NCBI GenBank assembly: GCA_910579655.1
Contig: CAJTVE010000006.1
Coordinates: 3,359-67,358 of the forward strand
Length of the DNA: 64,000 nucleotides
Origin: an uncultured Allobaculum sp.
GTDB lineage: Bacteria; Bacillota_I; Bacilli_A; Erysipelotrichales; Erysipelotrichaceae
Direction of reading: 5' to 3'
The stretch's first letter is position 1, and each line of letters opens with the position of its first letter. Made by a program: the position numbers and the translations under genes. Of the stretch, positions 18,764-28,422 are shown one piece after another. Under the pieces are notes generated by a model that saw only the letters and a program-made list of their open reading frames with translations, searched no databases and was not told the origin of the DNA.

Positions 18764-20230
18764 CTATTGCTCTAAGGCAGCCTGGCCATTGCTTTCAATG
18801 ACCTGCTTGTACCAGTAGAAGCTGTCTTTTTTATGACGGGAGAGATCTCCGGAGCCATCATTGTGCTTGTTGACATAGACCATGCCATAACGTTTGTCCA
18901 TCTCACCGGTAGAGGCACTGACAAGATCCGTACAGCCCCAGACGGTGTAGCCCATCAGCTCAACGCCATCTTCAACAGCTTCATGCATAGCCTGAATGTG
19001 ACGCTTCATATAATCGATGCGATAGCTGTCATGAATGCTGCCATCTTCTTCCATCGTATCTTCGGCGCCCAGACCATTTTCCACGATAAATAAAGGCTTC
19101 TGATAACGATCGTAGAGCTCATTGAGGTACCATTTCAGACCATCCGGATCAATGGTCCAGCCCCATTGGCTCGATTTGAGGTAAGAATTTCCGGGACCGC
19201 GCATCATGTTGCCGCTGGCGATGGGCACATCTGGATTATCGGTTGCGGTTGTACTGGAGTAGTAGCTGAAGGAGACAAAATCAACCGTTCCTTCTTCGAG
19301 GATTTTCTTGTCTTCTTTCCAGATCTGCGGCGCAAAGGCTGGATATCGGCCGCGGACCTGAACGTCGCCGACGTAGTAGTTGGCTTTGCGCATCACTTTC
19401 TGCGCTTTGAGGACATCTTTTGGATCACAGGAATAGGGATAGGCAACCCGACCGAGAATCATGCAGCCAACCTGATTTTCAGGGTTGATTTCATGGGCGA
19501 GTTTTACGGCCAGCGCACTGGCAATCAGCTGATGATGAACGGCATTATAACGAAGCTGCGGATTGTCCCAGCTTTCATCGACTTGAACTGCGGTTCCCAC
19601 AGCCGTTTTTTCACCTTCTGGAACAATGCCGCCACCGTTGATGTTGCCATAAACGCCCATGAGCAGAATGTTCAGTTCATTGAAAGTCAGCCACAGTCTG
19701 ACTTCGTTTTTGTATTCTTCAAAAACAGTTTTGCAGTAGCGAAGGAAAGATTCAATCGGCTCACGGGTAGACCAGCCGCGCGTTTTGGATGCCAGCTTGT
19801 AGGGCATTTCGTAATGGCTGAGAGTGACGAGCGGTTCAATTCCATATTTCTGAAGTTCATGGAAAACGTTGTGGTAAAAAGCAATGCCTTCAGGATCCGG
19901 TTTTTCTTCAAATCCGGTTGGAAACAGGCGGGCCCAGTTGATGGACATGCGGAAAACTTTAAAGCCCATCTCGGCATACAGCGCAATGTCTTCTTTATAG
20001 CGATGGAAGAAATCGACAGCTGTGTGGCTCGGATAATACAGATCCGGATCCACGGTCCGGGTGATGTAACGTGGCGCAGTTCTGGATCCACCGGTCATCA
20101 TGTCCGGTACGGAAAGACCGCGACGGTGACCTTCCAGCCCGCCTTCAAACTGATGAGCGCTTGTGGCTCCGCCCCATAAAAAATCGGGCGAAAATACACT
20201 GGCTGCAGGATTTGGTGTGGTGAAATTCAT
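18764..20230 (-). CDS. 6-phospho-beta-glucosidase, GH1 family
   Basis: A 488-residue GH1 enzyme that cleaves phosphorylated beta-glucosides delivered by a PTS. The N-terminal FLWGGATSAHQFEG signature is present. The acid/base is the glutamate of TFNE (residue 185), and the nucleophile is the glutamate of VENG (residue 384). The late SASTGEMDKRYG stretch matches the S-x(n)-K-x-Y loop that binds the 6-phosphate. It follows the broken PTS gene on the same strand by 265 bases, with GTGAGGAC as ribosome binding site. With the transporter broken it may be fed by another PTS, such as the one at the left edge. Confidence 0.95.
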   Translation of the reverse strand: MNFTTPNPAASVFSPDFLWGGATSAHQFEGGLEGHRRGLSVPDMMTGGSRTAPRYITRTVDPDLYYPSHTAVDFFHRYKEDIALYAEMGFKVFRMSINWARLFPTGFEEKPDPEGIAFYHNVFHELQKYGIEPLVTLSHYEMPYKLASKTRGWSTREPIESFLRYCKTVFEEYKNEVRLWLTFNELNILLMGVYGNINGGGIVPEGEKTAVGTAVQVDESWDNPQLRYNAVHHQLIASALAVKLAHEINPENQVGCMILGRVAYPYSCDPKDVLKAQKVMRKANYYVGDVQVRGRYPAFAPQIWKEDKKILEEGTVDFVSFSYYSSTTATDNPDVPIASGNMMRGPGNSYLKSSQWGWTIDPDGLKWYLNELYDRYQKPLFIVENGLGAEDTMEEDGSIHDSYRIDYMKRHIQAMHEAVEDGVELMGYTVWGCTDLVSASTGEMDKRYGMVYVNKHNDGSGDLSRHKKDSFYWYKQVIESNGQAALEQ

Positions 20231-20326
20231 AGACTGTCCTCACTTTCTAAAAATGGCCGAAAGAAAAGAAGACTCCGGCTTTGTTGATCTGGCAAAGAGA
20301 TTTATAGCTTGGAGGAAATGCCGCTT

Positions 20327-20357
20327 CAGTCAGATTCTGGGATTTTGAATCTGACTG
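20327..20357. promoter_or_regulatory. Perfect inverted repeat upstream of the 6-phospho-beta-glucosidase
   Basis: CAGTCAGATTC and GAATCTGACTG flank a 9-base spacer, about 100 bases before the gene start. No T tract follows on either strand, so an operator or leader hairpin is more likely than a terminator. Confidence 0.45.
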
Positions 20358-20495
20358 GGGCGTGAGATTGTGTTTTATTGATACGTTTGAATTCGTTCTT
20401 ATTGGATGTTCATTCAGTTGCTTTCTGTCTTTTTTGAAGGCTGAATGATGAAGACAGAGCGAGTATGGGCGCATGAAATTGTCAGCAGGCTGCTT

Positions 20496-22321
20496 TCAGA
20501 CCAGGATCAGCTGTTCCGGGTTGTCCAGATCGAGAGTGACTTCACTGTAAGCAGCTGTATTGGTCAAGATGACGTTGACAATTGGGCTGTATCCGGCCTT
20601 TTCAATTTCCTCGATGTCAAAGCGGAGCAATGGCTGGCCGGTCTGGAAGGTTTGATTGCTTTCGACAAGGACTTCAAAGCCTTTGCCTTCCATATAGACG
20701 GTGTCGATGCCGACGTGGATCAGAACCTCACGGCCATCATCGGAAACAAGACCGATGGCATGGCGGGTTGGAGCGATCATCATGACCTGTCCCTTAAATG
20801 GAGCAGTGATCAGACCGGTTTCAGGGATGATGCCGCAGGTTTCGCCCATCAGGCCGGTCGAGAAGGTTGGATCTGGAATTTCGCTTTTATCGATTCGTTT
20901 ACCTGTGCAGACATTGACGAATTCGCCTGGACGACTTGTGGAGCGGGTTGGGTCTTTGACTGGTGCAGGGGTTTGGCTGGCAGCACTTGGTGTGGCAACT
21001 TTTTTGTTTTGGTGAGCCCAGACTTTCTGGAGAATTACGACCGCAATTGCGGTAACAACGATATCGATAGCCAGCGCAATGATGATGTTGTAGAAGTACT
21101 GCATGGATCCATCCCCGATATACATCACAACCGCTGGAAGTCCGGAAGAGCCAGTGGCAAAGCGGTGAGTATGCGTTAATCCGGCATATAACCCGCCGGC
21201 AGCGCTGCCGATCATGCCCGCAAACAGTGGATATTTTTCAGGCAGGTTAATTCCGTAAATCGCAGGTTCAGTTGTTTTTAGAAGTCAGACCGCTGACCAG
21301 AGAAGCCATACCCTGATCGATATTGGCGCAAAGAACACCAGGACCAAAGATTCCATCGTAGCCCACCTGGGACATCTGCATGGTTCCAAGTGGAGCCAGA
21401 CCATGGTGAAGACCGAAGATCACCAATGGGGAGTAAAGGCCGCCCATTAACATGGCTTCCAGCCATCCTGCTTTTTCAGACAGGAAGCTGATGATGAAGG
21501 TGAAGATATGGCCGACGTAGTCGCCTAACGGGCCAAGAATGGAGAATCCGAGGATACCCATTACGATCAGTTCGATCATCGGAACGACAACCAGGCGGAT
21601 GGCCTGGGGAACAATTTTGTTCAGGAACTTTTCAAGCGGCGCCTGGACAAGCATCACCAGAACGATTGGAATAACCGATCCGGTATAGCGGACCAGGTAA
21701 AGCGGCAGGCCGGCTAAGGTAACAGGCTCGCCTGCTGCAACCAGAGCGGTCCAGTTTGGATGACAGAGGATTCCGGCTGTAACAGCACCAAGAATTGGGT
21801 TGGAATTCAGTTTTTTCGCTGTGGTATAAGCCAGAAGAACTGGCATGAAGCTGAAGGTTGCATCCCCGATCAGGTTGAGGATGATATAGAGATTGGATGT
21901 GTTATCGATCCAGTGGAAGGCCATCAATAAGGCCAGCAGGGCTTTGACCATGCCCGCCCCAGCAAGAGCAGGGACAATCGGGGAGAAAATACTGGAGATA
22001 AAATCAGCAGCGATATCAAAGGCGCTCTTTTTTTCTTTGCCTTGTGTGGATGCGCCAGAATCGGTTTTTGGGGTGATCAGTTTTTCGACTTCTTCATAGA
22101 CTTCACCGACCTGCATGCCGATGACAACCTGAAACATCCCCCCTTTGTCGACGACCTGAACCACGTCAGGAAGATCTGAAATCTTTTTTTGGATCGGCTT
22201 TGGACGTGTCTTTCAGTTTGAGACGAAGACGGGTCTGGCAATGGTGGAGTGAGATGATGCTTTCATCTGTGCCTACATACTCCACAATCTTTTTTGCGAG
22301 TTCTTGGTACTTAGCAGTCAT
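20496..22321 (-). pseudogene. PTS beta-glucoside transporter EIIBCA, broken by two frameshifts
   Basis: Together the pieces make a complete beta-glucoside permease of about 607 residues in EIIB-EIIC-EIIA order. EIIB starts MTAKYQEL and carries HCQTRLR. The frame breaks in a run of seven A (22184-22190); removing one A restores KADPKKISDLPDVV. EIIC continues to SGLTSKNN and breaks again in a run of five A (21275-21279); removing one restores SKTTEPAIYGINLP. EIIA has IHVGIDTV with its active histidine. As read, no full transporter is made. Either two single-base insertions inactivated it or homopolymer errors affected the assembly. The RpiR regulator is 38 bases upstream and the 6-phospho-beta-glucosidase is downstream. 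Confidence 0.9.
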
Positions 22322-22359
22322 GGGGTTCTCCTTTGCTTTCTTGTTTTTACACTTTTATT

Positions 22360-23334
22360 CTAGAAAGCTTCTGGCTGGATTTCAGACCGCTCTGTGCCAG
22401 AATCAGGGGGCGATTTGGCCGATGGATGAAACAAAATAAAATGCGAAGACCATTGATCTTCGCGCATGTCAAAATAGTTCGTAAACCGTTTTTCCCAACG
22501 TCTGCCCTGCAGGATTCGATGCTCCAGATTAGCCTGATAGCTGCAAGCAAAAACACCCGAAAACAAGGCATTCAACAAAAAGGCGATGGGTTCTTCTGTG
22601 GCATAGGTTGCAATCTTGGAATACAGTCGTTCGCGGGAGGCGATATCCAAAACGACGGTTGCTTTGTTGCGCACAATGCTGTCGCCAAGACCAGTCAGAG
22701 CGATTATTGGGATGTGCTTTTCCAACAGCAGGTCGAGCTTATTGACAGGAAAACGTTCTGGATTGTTTCCAGAATAGGAAATCATGATGCAGACTGTATC
22801 TTCGTTCATCGAAGAGACCAAAAGTCCGGTATCAAAATGAGGGAGAATAACATTGTGACCGATTGCCAGCAGTTTGCGGGCAAACAGTTGTGCCTCAAAG
22901 AAGTTTGGGGACTGGGCCAGAATGAGCAGGTTTTTCTTGTGGACGATCAGATCCACGGCTTGTTCAAGCTGATCATACTGAAGCAGATCCATGGTTTCCA
23001 GAATCGTCTCTGTCATCAGGGTGGCGATCGCTGGAACAATCTGGTTCAGGGTATCGCCAGGCGAAAATGGATAATTAGCATCCGTAGCGGCATGGTGAAT
23101 CGTAATGAAATGAGATTCTTCCAGCAGCTGTTCCATCATGCTTTTCCAGCCATCAAAGCCTAATGATTTGGCGAAGCGGGAAAGAGTGGATTTGGAAGTG
23201 AAGGTTTCATTCGCAATCTGCTGCATGGAAAAGTCCTGAAGGCGGGAATGATTGGTGATCAGAAATTCGCCGATCGTCCGGGTGGAGCCAGAACTTTTAT
23301 AGGCGATTTCTTCGATTTTCTGCATAACAAGCAT
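22360..23334 (-). CDS. RpiR family regulator with SIS domain
   Basis: A regulator of about 324 residues controlling the PTS gene that starts 38 bases downstream. The N-terminal RpiR helix-turn-helix (DFSMQQIANETFTSKSTLSRFAKSLGF) is followed by a SIS sugar-phosphate domain (about residues 110-250), with SYSGNN as the phosphosugar-binding serine motif. I placed the start at the ATG preceded by GCGAGG; two ATGs upstream have no site. A weak inverted repeat, AAACAG-N7-CTGTTT, lies at 23395-23413 in the region shared with the divergent ABC-F gene. The ligand is probably a phosphorylated beta-glucoside. Confidence 0.9.
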   Translation of the reverse strand: MLVMQKIEEIAYKSSGSTRTIGEFLITNHSRLQDFSMQQIANETFTSKSTLSRFAKSLGFDGWKSMMEQLLEESHFITIHHAATDANYPFSPGDTLNQIVPAIATLMTETILETMDLLQYDQLEQAVDLIVHKKNLLILAQSPNFFEAQLFARKLLAIGHNVILPHFDTGLLVSSMNEDTVCIMISYSGNNPERFPVNKLDLLLEKHIPIIALTGLGDSIVRNKATVVLDIASRERLYSKIATYATEEPIAFLLNALFSGVFACSYQANLEHRILQGRRWEKRFTNYFDMREDQWSSHFILFHPSAKSPPDSGTERSEIQPEAF

Positions 23335-23518
23335 CTTAAGGTCCTCGCTTTCATTTGTTTTTTCTTCATTATAAGAATTCATGCTGCGCATGAAAAACAG
23401 TTTCCGGCTGTTTCATCCGCCTGGCTGCAAAGATCCCGGCTTCTATGCGTCTGGCAGTTTGCCGGATAACTTTGAATTCAGGCGTTTTTCGCGCATAATG
23501 ATTGCTTGAGGTGATTGT

Positions 23519-25285
23519 ATGCTTTTTTCTGCTTCTGGACTCCATCTGGACTATGGTAATGGAGTGATTTTGAATCATGAGTCGTTAGATGCCCGTGAAG
23601 GCGAAAAGATCGGTCTGGTGGGAATGAATGGCTGCGGCAAGTCGACGCTGTTAAAGGTTCTGGCTGGCATTGAAACCTGTCAGGGCAAGATGATCCGCAC
23701 CAATGGGATGAAAACCCATATGCTTGCCCAAAGTCCTGTCTTTGAACAGGAAACCATCTGGCAGGAAATGCAGGCCCAGAATCGGGCTTTAAAGGATCCC
23801 AGAGAAGAGTATGAGCTCAAAGCCATTCTGACCAGACTGGGACTGGATGACTTTGATCAGAAAATTGCTTACTTATCTGGCGGCCAGCAAAAGCGTCTCG
23901 CTCTGGCTCTGGCCCTGGCCGATCGTGCTGATCTTTTGCTTCTGGATGAGCCGACCAACCATCTGGATATTGAAATGATCAGCTGGCTCGAAAACTGGCT
24001 GTCGCGATCCAAACAGACTGTCATTACAGTTACCCATGACCGCTACTTCCTGGACCGTTCCTGCACCCGGATTCTGGAGCTGGATCATGGAACCTTGTAT
24101 TCTCATGAAGGCACGTTCTCCGATTACCTGGAAGCCCGTAACCAGCGGATGCAGGAGGATGTGAACCGCGCTCGAAAACGGGAAAATCTGTATCGCAAAG
24201 AACTCGAATGGGTTCGTGCCGGTGTGCAGGCCCGTTCAACCAAATCGAAATCCCGTCTGGACCGCTTTGAACAACTGCGCCAAGAGCGCACCCGGATTCA
24301 GAATCAGAATATGGAACTGAACTTTGCGGCAGAGCGACTGGGCAAAAAAACGCTGGAATGGCAGAATATCGGGTTTGCTTATCCAGAGGGGGAGCGGTTG
24401 TTTTCCGGTTTTTCCTACCACTGTAAACGCACTGACCGCATTGCGTTTGTCGGTTCGAATGGATCTGGCAAGTCGACCTTCCTGAATCTGGTAGCTGGCC
24501 TGCTCCAGCCAACACAAGGCGCTTTTGATCTTGGATCAACTGTCAAGATCGGCTATTTCCGCCAGATCATGCCCATTGAAGACCAGTCCAAACGGGTGCT
24601 GGACTATATTGAAGAAACGGCGGCGAAAGTGGATACACTCGATGGTACACTGAGTGCTTCCGCCATGCTTGAACGCTTCTTGTTTGATAAAAACAAACAG
24701 TATCTGCCAATAGAGCGGCTTTCTGGTGGGGAAAAGCGTCGGCTGTATCTGGTCAAAGTCTTAATGGAAGCTCCTAATGTTCTCTTGTTGGACGAACCGG
24801 GCAATGACCTGGATTTAATGACCATGGAAATTCTGGAAGACTATCTGGACAACTTTCCAGGAATTGTTCTGTTTGTATCGCACGACCGCTACTTTATCGA
24901 TCGCTCGGCAACAGAAGTCTTTGAACTGCAGCCAGATCGCCAATGGCATCGCTATAGTGGCGGATACAGCGATCTTGTGGCAGCCAGAGAAGCCGAAAAA
25001 GAAATCCAGAATGCAGATTCCACGCAGCCAAAAGCCAAAGCCGCCCGCACGCGCAAACCTTCTTTATCGTCTAAAGAAAAGAAGGAACTGGAAGATATTC
25101 TCGTTCAGCTGGAAACGTTGCAGAAAAAACGTGACGAACTCAATGACCGCCTGGGGCAGCCAGGCAGTTATCAGGAACTTGCTCAAGTTGAAAAAGAGCG
25201 CGACCAGACGCAGGAGAAGATCGACGAGATGGAAATACGCTGGATGGAACTGGAAGAAAAGAAGGAAAAGCTGGCTGCGGCCTGA
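23519..25285 (+). CDS. ABC-F family ribosome-associated ATPase
   Basis: A 588-residue protein with two ABC ATPase domains and no membrane segments, typical of ABC-F factors that bind the ribosomal E site. Walker A boxes GMNGCGKST and GSNGSGKST, signature motifs LSGGQQKR and LSGGEKRR, and Walker B DEPTNHLD / DEPGNDLD are all present. The linker between the domains (about 215-270) is the interaction region. A C-terminal coiled coil of about 80 residues (rich in K, E and Q) resembles Uup. This suggests a housekeeping Uup-type role rather than antibiotic resistance, but the subtype is inferred. A TGAGGTG site precedes the start. Confidence 0.93.
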   Translation: MLFSASGLHLDYGNGVILNHESLDAREGEKIGLVGMNGCGKSTLLKVLAGIETCQGKMIRTNGMKTHMLAQSPVFEQETIWQEMQAQNRALKDPREEYELKAILTRLGLDDFDQKIAYLSGGQQKRLALALALADRADLLLLDEPTNHLDIEMISWLENWLSRSKQTVITVTHDRYFLDRSCTRILELDHGTLYSHEGTFSDYLEARNQRMQEDVNRARKRENLYRKELEWVRAGVQARSTKSKSRLDRFEQLRQERTRIQNQNMELNFAAERLGKKTLEWQNIGFAYPEGERLFSGFSYHCKRTDRIAFVGSNGSGKSTFLNLVAGLLQPTQGAFDLGSTVKIGYFRQIMPIEDQSKRVLDYIEETAAKVDTLDGTLSASAMLERFLFDKNKQYLPIERLSGGEKRRLYLVKVLMEAPNVLLLDEPGNDLDLMTMEILEDYLDNFPGIVLFVSHDRYFIDRSATEVFELQPDRQWHRYSGGYSDLVAAREAEKEIQNADSTQPKAKAARTRKPSLSSKEKKELEDILVQLETLQKKRDELNDRLGQPGSYQELAQVEKERDQTQEKIDEMEIRWMELEEKKEKLAAA

Positions 25286-25399
25286 CCTTCGAGAAGGATG
25301 GAAACAACGGGAACCAGATCGGAACCGGGAAACTGGAATTGAAAGACTGAAACTCGAAACCGAAAACTGAAATCAGAAGCCATAATCAGAAACTATAAT

Positions 25400-25451
25400 G
25401 GGGAAATGTTTCATCTGGTCATTGCGATCAGATTCAAATATTCCCCTTTTT
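25400..25451 (+). terminator. Terminator after the ABC-F gene
   Basis: GGGGAA pairs with TTCCCC, with a second inner stem ATCTG/CAGAT, followed by TTTTT. The rest of the gap up to 25765 has purine-rich and GATGACAG-like short imperfect repeats but no gene. Confidence 0.7.
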
Positions 25452-25765
25452 ATAATGGAAATTACAGAAAGCTTTTCACAATCCCGGGATCGGTCCTGGC
25501 AGACAGATCTCAACTGATAGGATGCTGATCTCAATAGACAGGATGCCAAGATGACAGGATGACAGAAAAACAGCTTTCTGGATCTTTTTTCTGCTCTTCA
25601 AAAGCGCGCAGGACGAAAAACAGGAACCAAAGAAAGATTTCAAAAAAGATAATAAAGAATGCACAGAAAGAGTTGTGAAAATCAAAGGATTATTCCAGAA
25701 GGATGGCATAAAATCTGTGCTGGAAATCATCCCAAAATTCTGCTGCATTCTAAGGAGGACCAGTA

Positions 25766-26347
25766 ATGGCTGATTTTTTTGATGATGTAAAAAATGACCT
25801 GGCAAAAGCGTGGGACGATACAAAGGATGTCTTTGAAAAAGCCAAAGACGACTATGAAGCAGCCGAAGAAGCCAATGCGCAGGCTGCCAATGACTATCAT
25901 GATCTGTTTGCCTGGGCAGACGGAGATCTGCTTGCGTATCCATACCAGGATGAAAATGCTTCGGATAAGGACAAAGCGATGCGCACGCTGATTACTTTGA
26001 AAGTCCATGACCAGAACATCGATTCTCCAGTCGATGGCACAGTTGTTTCGGTTGATCCATCGCAGAACATCATTGTTCTTCAGACTCCAATGGGCAACCA
26101 GCTTGGTCTGAAAGTCTGCTCACATGCCGTTGATTTTGAAAAAGACGCTAAAATTCTTGTTTCGGCCGGCCAGAAAGTCAGGCAAGGTGATACGCTTGTC
26201 CATTTTATCCAGCCGATTGAAGCCAAATCCAAGCTGTTTGCGATTACACCAATTGATCAAGTTCTCTATCGTGAAGGATATAAACCTCGCCAGAGCCTGG
26301 GAAAAGTAAGTCAGGGAGAGCCGGTTCTCGCCCGGGCGGCTAAGTAA
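25766..26347 (+). CDS. EIIA(Glc)-like domain protein with charged N-terminal helix, no active histidine
   Basis: A 193-residue soluble protein. Residues 1-50 form a charged helix (MADFFDDVKNDLAKAWDD, then repeated K/E/A). Residues about 85-180 resemble the beta-sandwich of EIIA(Glc) domains: IDSPVDGTVVSV, then LGLKV where true EIIA has LIHIGIDTV, then VSAGQKVRQGDTLVHF matching KEGDKVKKGDPLIKF. The phosphorylated histidine position holds lysine, so it should not carry phosphate. The lipoyl-like barrel is an alternative reading. AGGAGGACC precedes the ATG. The downstream gene follows by 68 bases and starts with the same MxDFFxD motif, so the two likely act together. Function unknown. Confidence 0.75.
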   Translation: MADFFDDVKNDLAKAWDDTKDVFEKAKDDYEAAEEANAQAANDYHDLFAWADGDLLAYPYQDENASDKDKAMRTLITLKVHDQNIDSPVDGTVVSVDPSQNIIVLQTPMGNQLGLKVCSHAVDFEKDAKILVSAGQKVRQGDTLVHFIQPIEAKSKLFAITPIDQVLYREGYKPRQSLGKVSQGEPVLARAAK

Positions 26348-26415
26348 AGCGGGCAGAACGCTTTTCAATATTTGGCGTCCAAGTAGAATCAGAACTATCA
26401 AGGAGGCTTTTAAGA

Positions 26416-27051
26416 ATGAGTGATTTTTTCAAGGATATTGAAGCAGGTTTCGACAAATTTAAAACAGATGTCGAAAAAGAAGTGGATAAACTGAAAGACG
26501 ATTTCCACAGTGATGAGAAGAAGGTAGAAGCAAAAGCTGAAGCCGACAAAGCAGATCTGAAGGCAAAATACGAAGCAGATCTCGAAAAAGCAGAAAAGAG
26601 AGCGGACGCTGATGAAGCTGCTGCAAAAGCAAAAGAAGCTGAATTCAAAAAAGAAGCTGCAGCCGATGCGGCCGATGCAAAAGCTGATTTAGCCAAAGCA
26701 GGTGCTGAAGTCAAAGACAAAACTGCAGCCGCTGTCGAAAAAGTCAAAGCTGGCGCAGCCGATGCCTATGACAAAGCAAAAGACAGTGTTGCGGACGCTT
26801 ATGACAAAGCAAAAGACGGTGTCGCAGATGTCTATGACAAAGCGAAAGATGGCGTTGCCGATGCTTACGACAAAGTCAAAGAAGGCGCGGTCAACGCTTA
26901 TGACAAAGCCAAAGAAGGCGTAACAAAAGCATTTGACAAAGCGAAAGACGATGTCAAAGATTTCAGCGGTGATGTCAAAAAAGATGCAAAAGCTGACGCA
27001 GCCAAAGTCGAAGCAGAGGTTAAAAAAGTAGAAGCTGACATCAAAAAGTAG
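26416..27051 (+). CDS. LEA-like, 11-residue-repeat coiled protein
   Basis: A 211-residue protein made almost only of A, K, D, E and V, fully helical by composition and very hydrophilic. It starts MSDFFKDIEAGFDKF, echoing the preceding gene. Residues 114-179 hold six 11-residue repeats of the form VADAYDKAKDG, then one decayed copy. This periodicity is that of group 3 late-embryogenesis-abundant proteins and apolipoprotein-like amphipathic helices that bind membranes or protect against drying and osmotic stress. No signal peptide or membrane segment is present. CAAGGAGG precedes the ATG and a strong terminator follows, so the pair forms a closed unit. A stress or surface-coating role is inferred. 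Confidence 0.8.
   Translation: MSDFFKDIEAGFDKFKTDVEKEVDKLKDDFHSDEKKVEAKAEADKADLKAKYEADLEKAEKRADADEAAAKAKEAEFKKEAAADAADAKADLAKAGAEVKDKTAAAVEKVKAGAADAYDKAKDSVADAYDKAKDGVADVYDKAKDGVADAYDKVKEGAVNAYDKAKEGVTKAFDKAKDDVKDFSGDVKKDAKADAAKVEAEVKKVEADIKK
26755..26952 (+). repeat. Six in-frame 33-base repeats
   Basis: Six tandem copies of a 33-base unit encode the 11-residue motif. Third-position changes between copies show that protein sequence, not DNA, has been conserved. Confidence 0.9.
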
Positions 27052-27145
27052 TCAGTCTCAAGCTTTACGCCCATAGAATTACCCTTATTTCCAAGTTTAC
27101 AATTTCCCACTCACATCTGCTGGCAGATGTTTCTATTCCCACTTT

Positions 27146-27180
27146 GCGGTCGGTCAAACCCGGCCGCTTTTATTTTTTTT
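27146..27180 (+). terminator. Terminator of the EIIA-like/LEA-like unit
   Basis: GCGGTCGG pairs with CCGGCCGC (one G-U), followed by TTTTATTTTTTTT. Confidence 0.9.
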
Positions 27181-27683
27181 GCAAGTTTTTATCCATCGAG
27201 CACTTTCGAATCTTTCCGGCAAAACTTGACCTGGATTCCACCTGATTGTTTTGATACGTTCAGAACGGAATAGGAAACTGTCCTTTGCTCATGGATAAGA
27301 TCATGGAAACGATCAAATCGTTCATCGGTTGTCGATGATCCTATAAAAAGTCTGAAATTCTGACGAAATTTTGCTGGATTTTCGGCGGGATTTCTCTTTC
27401 CAGGTCGATAAGAATGGAATGTCTGAAAAAGCCCGCACGCCAGAAGAAAATGGATGACTTTGCAAAACTGAGGATAGAAAAAAGCGAGAAAGAAGAGAGA
27501 TTTTTACAGACGGGATGGCGGACTGCTAGGGAAAAATAGAAGGAAAGCCTGTACATCTTCTGAAAAACAGCTGAAATTATTTATCTTTGCATATTATGGA
27601 GAAGACGCAAGCTGATTGACCGCGAAAAATTTACAGGTTAGTTTGTATCCGATCATGATACGACACGAATCGCTTGGTCAAGT

Positions 27684-27719
27684 AAAGATATTCAGATATG
27701 AAAGTATCTGAATATCTTT
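27684..27719. promoter_or_regulatory. Perfect 15-base inverted repeat in a long gap
   Basis: AAAGATATTCAGATA and TATCTGAATATCTTT flank a 6-base spacer, about 160 bases before the small XRE regulator. It could be that regulator's operator or an AT-rich terminator. The rest of 27180-27878 shows no supported gene. Confidence 0.5.
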
Positions 27720-27878
27720 TCTCGATTATGGGAACGAAACATGAAGATATCACACAAAATTCGTGGAGTTTATGCCCGAAAACAGCGAAATTAGCATAGT
27801 TTTTGACTTCATACAAATCTCTTATTGATTTTTATCGGGTTCAGGGTAGTATTAATGACGAGGAGAGAAAACAGCTTT

Positions 27879-28100
27879 ATGGTCAAAAATAATATTGAAG
27901 TCGACATTAAAGTTAAAATTCTCGAAGGTGGATATACCCAGGAACGCCTCGGTTCTAAGATTGGCACAACGTCCCAGTATGTTAACCGTATCATCAAGAA
28001 GAAAGATGGTTTGCTCAACAGAACCTTCATCCAGATGATGGAAGCCCTGGGCTACGACATTGAACTGGTCTATGTCCCTTGCGAGAAACGGGATGCCTGA
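27879..28100 (+). CDS. Small XRE-type helix-turn-helix regulator
   Basis: A 73-residue DNA-binding protein with almost nothing but the helix-turn-helix (about residues 14-45: GGYTQERLGSKIGTTSQYVNRIIKK), followed by an EALGYDIELVYV strand. Its size and end resemble single-domain Xre/Cro-like proteins. I chose the ATG of MVKNNIEV, the nearest after GAGGAG, though the spacing of 13 bases is long. Two in-frame ATGs upstream have worse context. It is monocistronic with its own terminator; targets are unknown. Confidence 0.8.
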   Translation: MVKNNIEVDIKVKILEGGYTQERLGSKIGTTSQYVNRIIKKKDGLLNRTFIQMMEALGYDIELVYVPCEKRDA

Positions 28101-28142
28101 TTTCCCGATTGACTGACAATCAAAAATCAGAAAATGGATTCG

Positions 28143-28169
28143 GGAGAAGCGGGAGCTTCTCCATTTTTT
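28143..28169 (+). terminator. Terminator after the XRE regulator
   Basis: GGAGAAGC pairs with GCTTCTCC around a 4-base loop, followed by ATTTTTT. Confidence 0.9.
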
Positions 28170-28315
28170 GCTTCCGGAAAAGCAAAATTACTATGAATTC
28201 TGGATTCTCTCGTTGCAGCTGACCTCAAAAAACATGTCTCGATGATTTTTCTTGTATCCAGCCCGAACGTTTTTCAAAACGACAAACACGTCCAGGATTA
28301 GAAATCTCAGGCCAA

Positions 28316-28346
28316 TTGACCGGTCTTTGAAGAGTTCTGCTATAAT
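28316..28346 (+). promoter_or_regulatory. Promoter of smpB
   Basis: TTGACC and a perfect TATAAT are spaced by 19 bases, about 75 bases before the smpB start. Confidence 0.5.
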
Positions 28347-28422
28347 GGAAAACCAAGAGATTCATGCTTCCGTATTGTTTTGTCAGTAAGGAAGAGCGCT
28401 GTCAGCAGCAGAAAGGCAAGTC

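Noticed and set aside
19166..20179. Long plus-strand open frame of 337 codons
   Set aside because: Antisense to the 6-phospho-beta-glucosidase, whose catalytic motifs are intact; an effect of codon bias.
27294..27338. Short frame encoding a 14-residue peptide, MDKIMETIKSFIGCR-like, as a possible signalling peptide
   Set aside because: No ribosome binding site and no exporter or receptor gene nearby.
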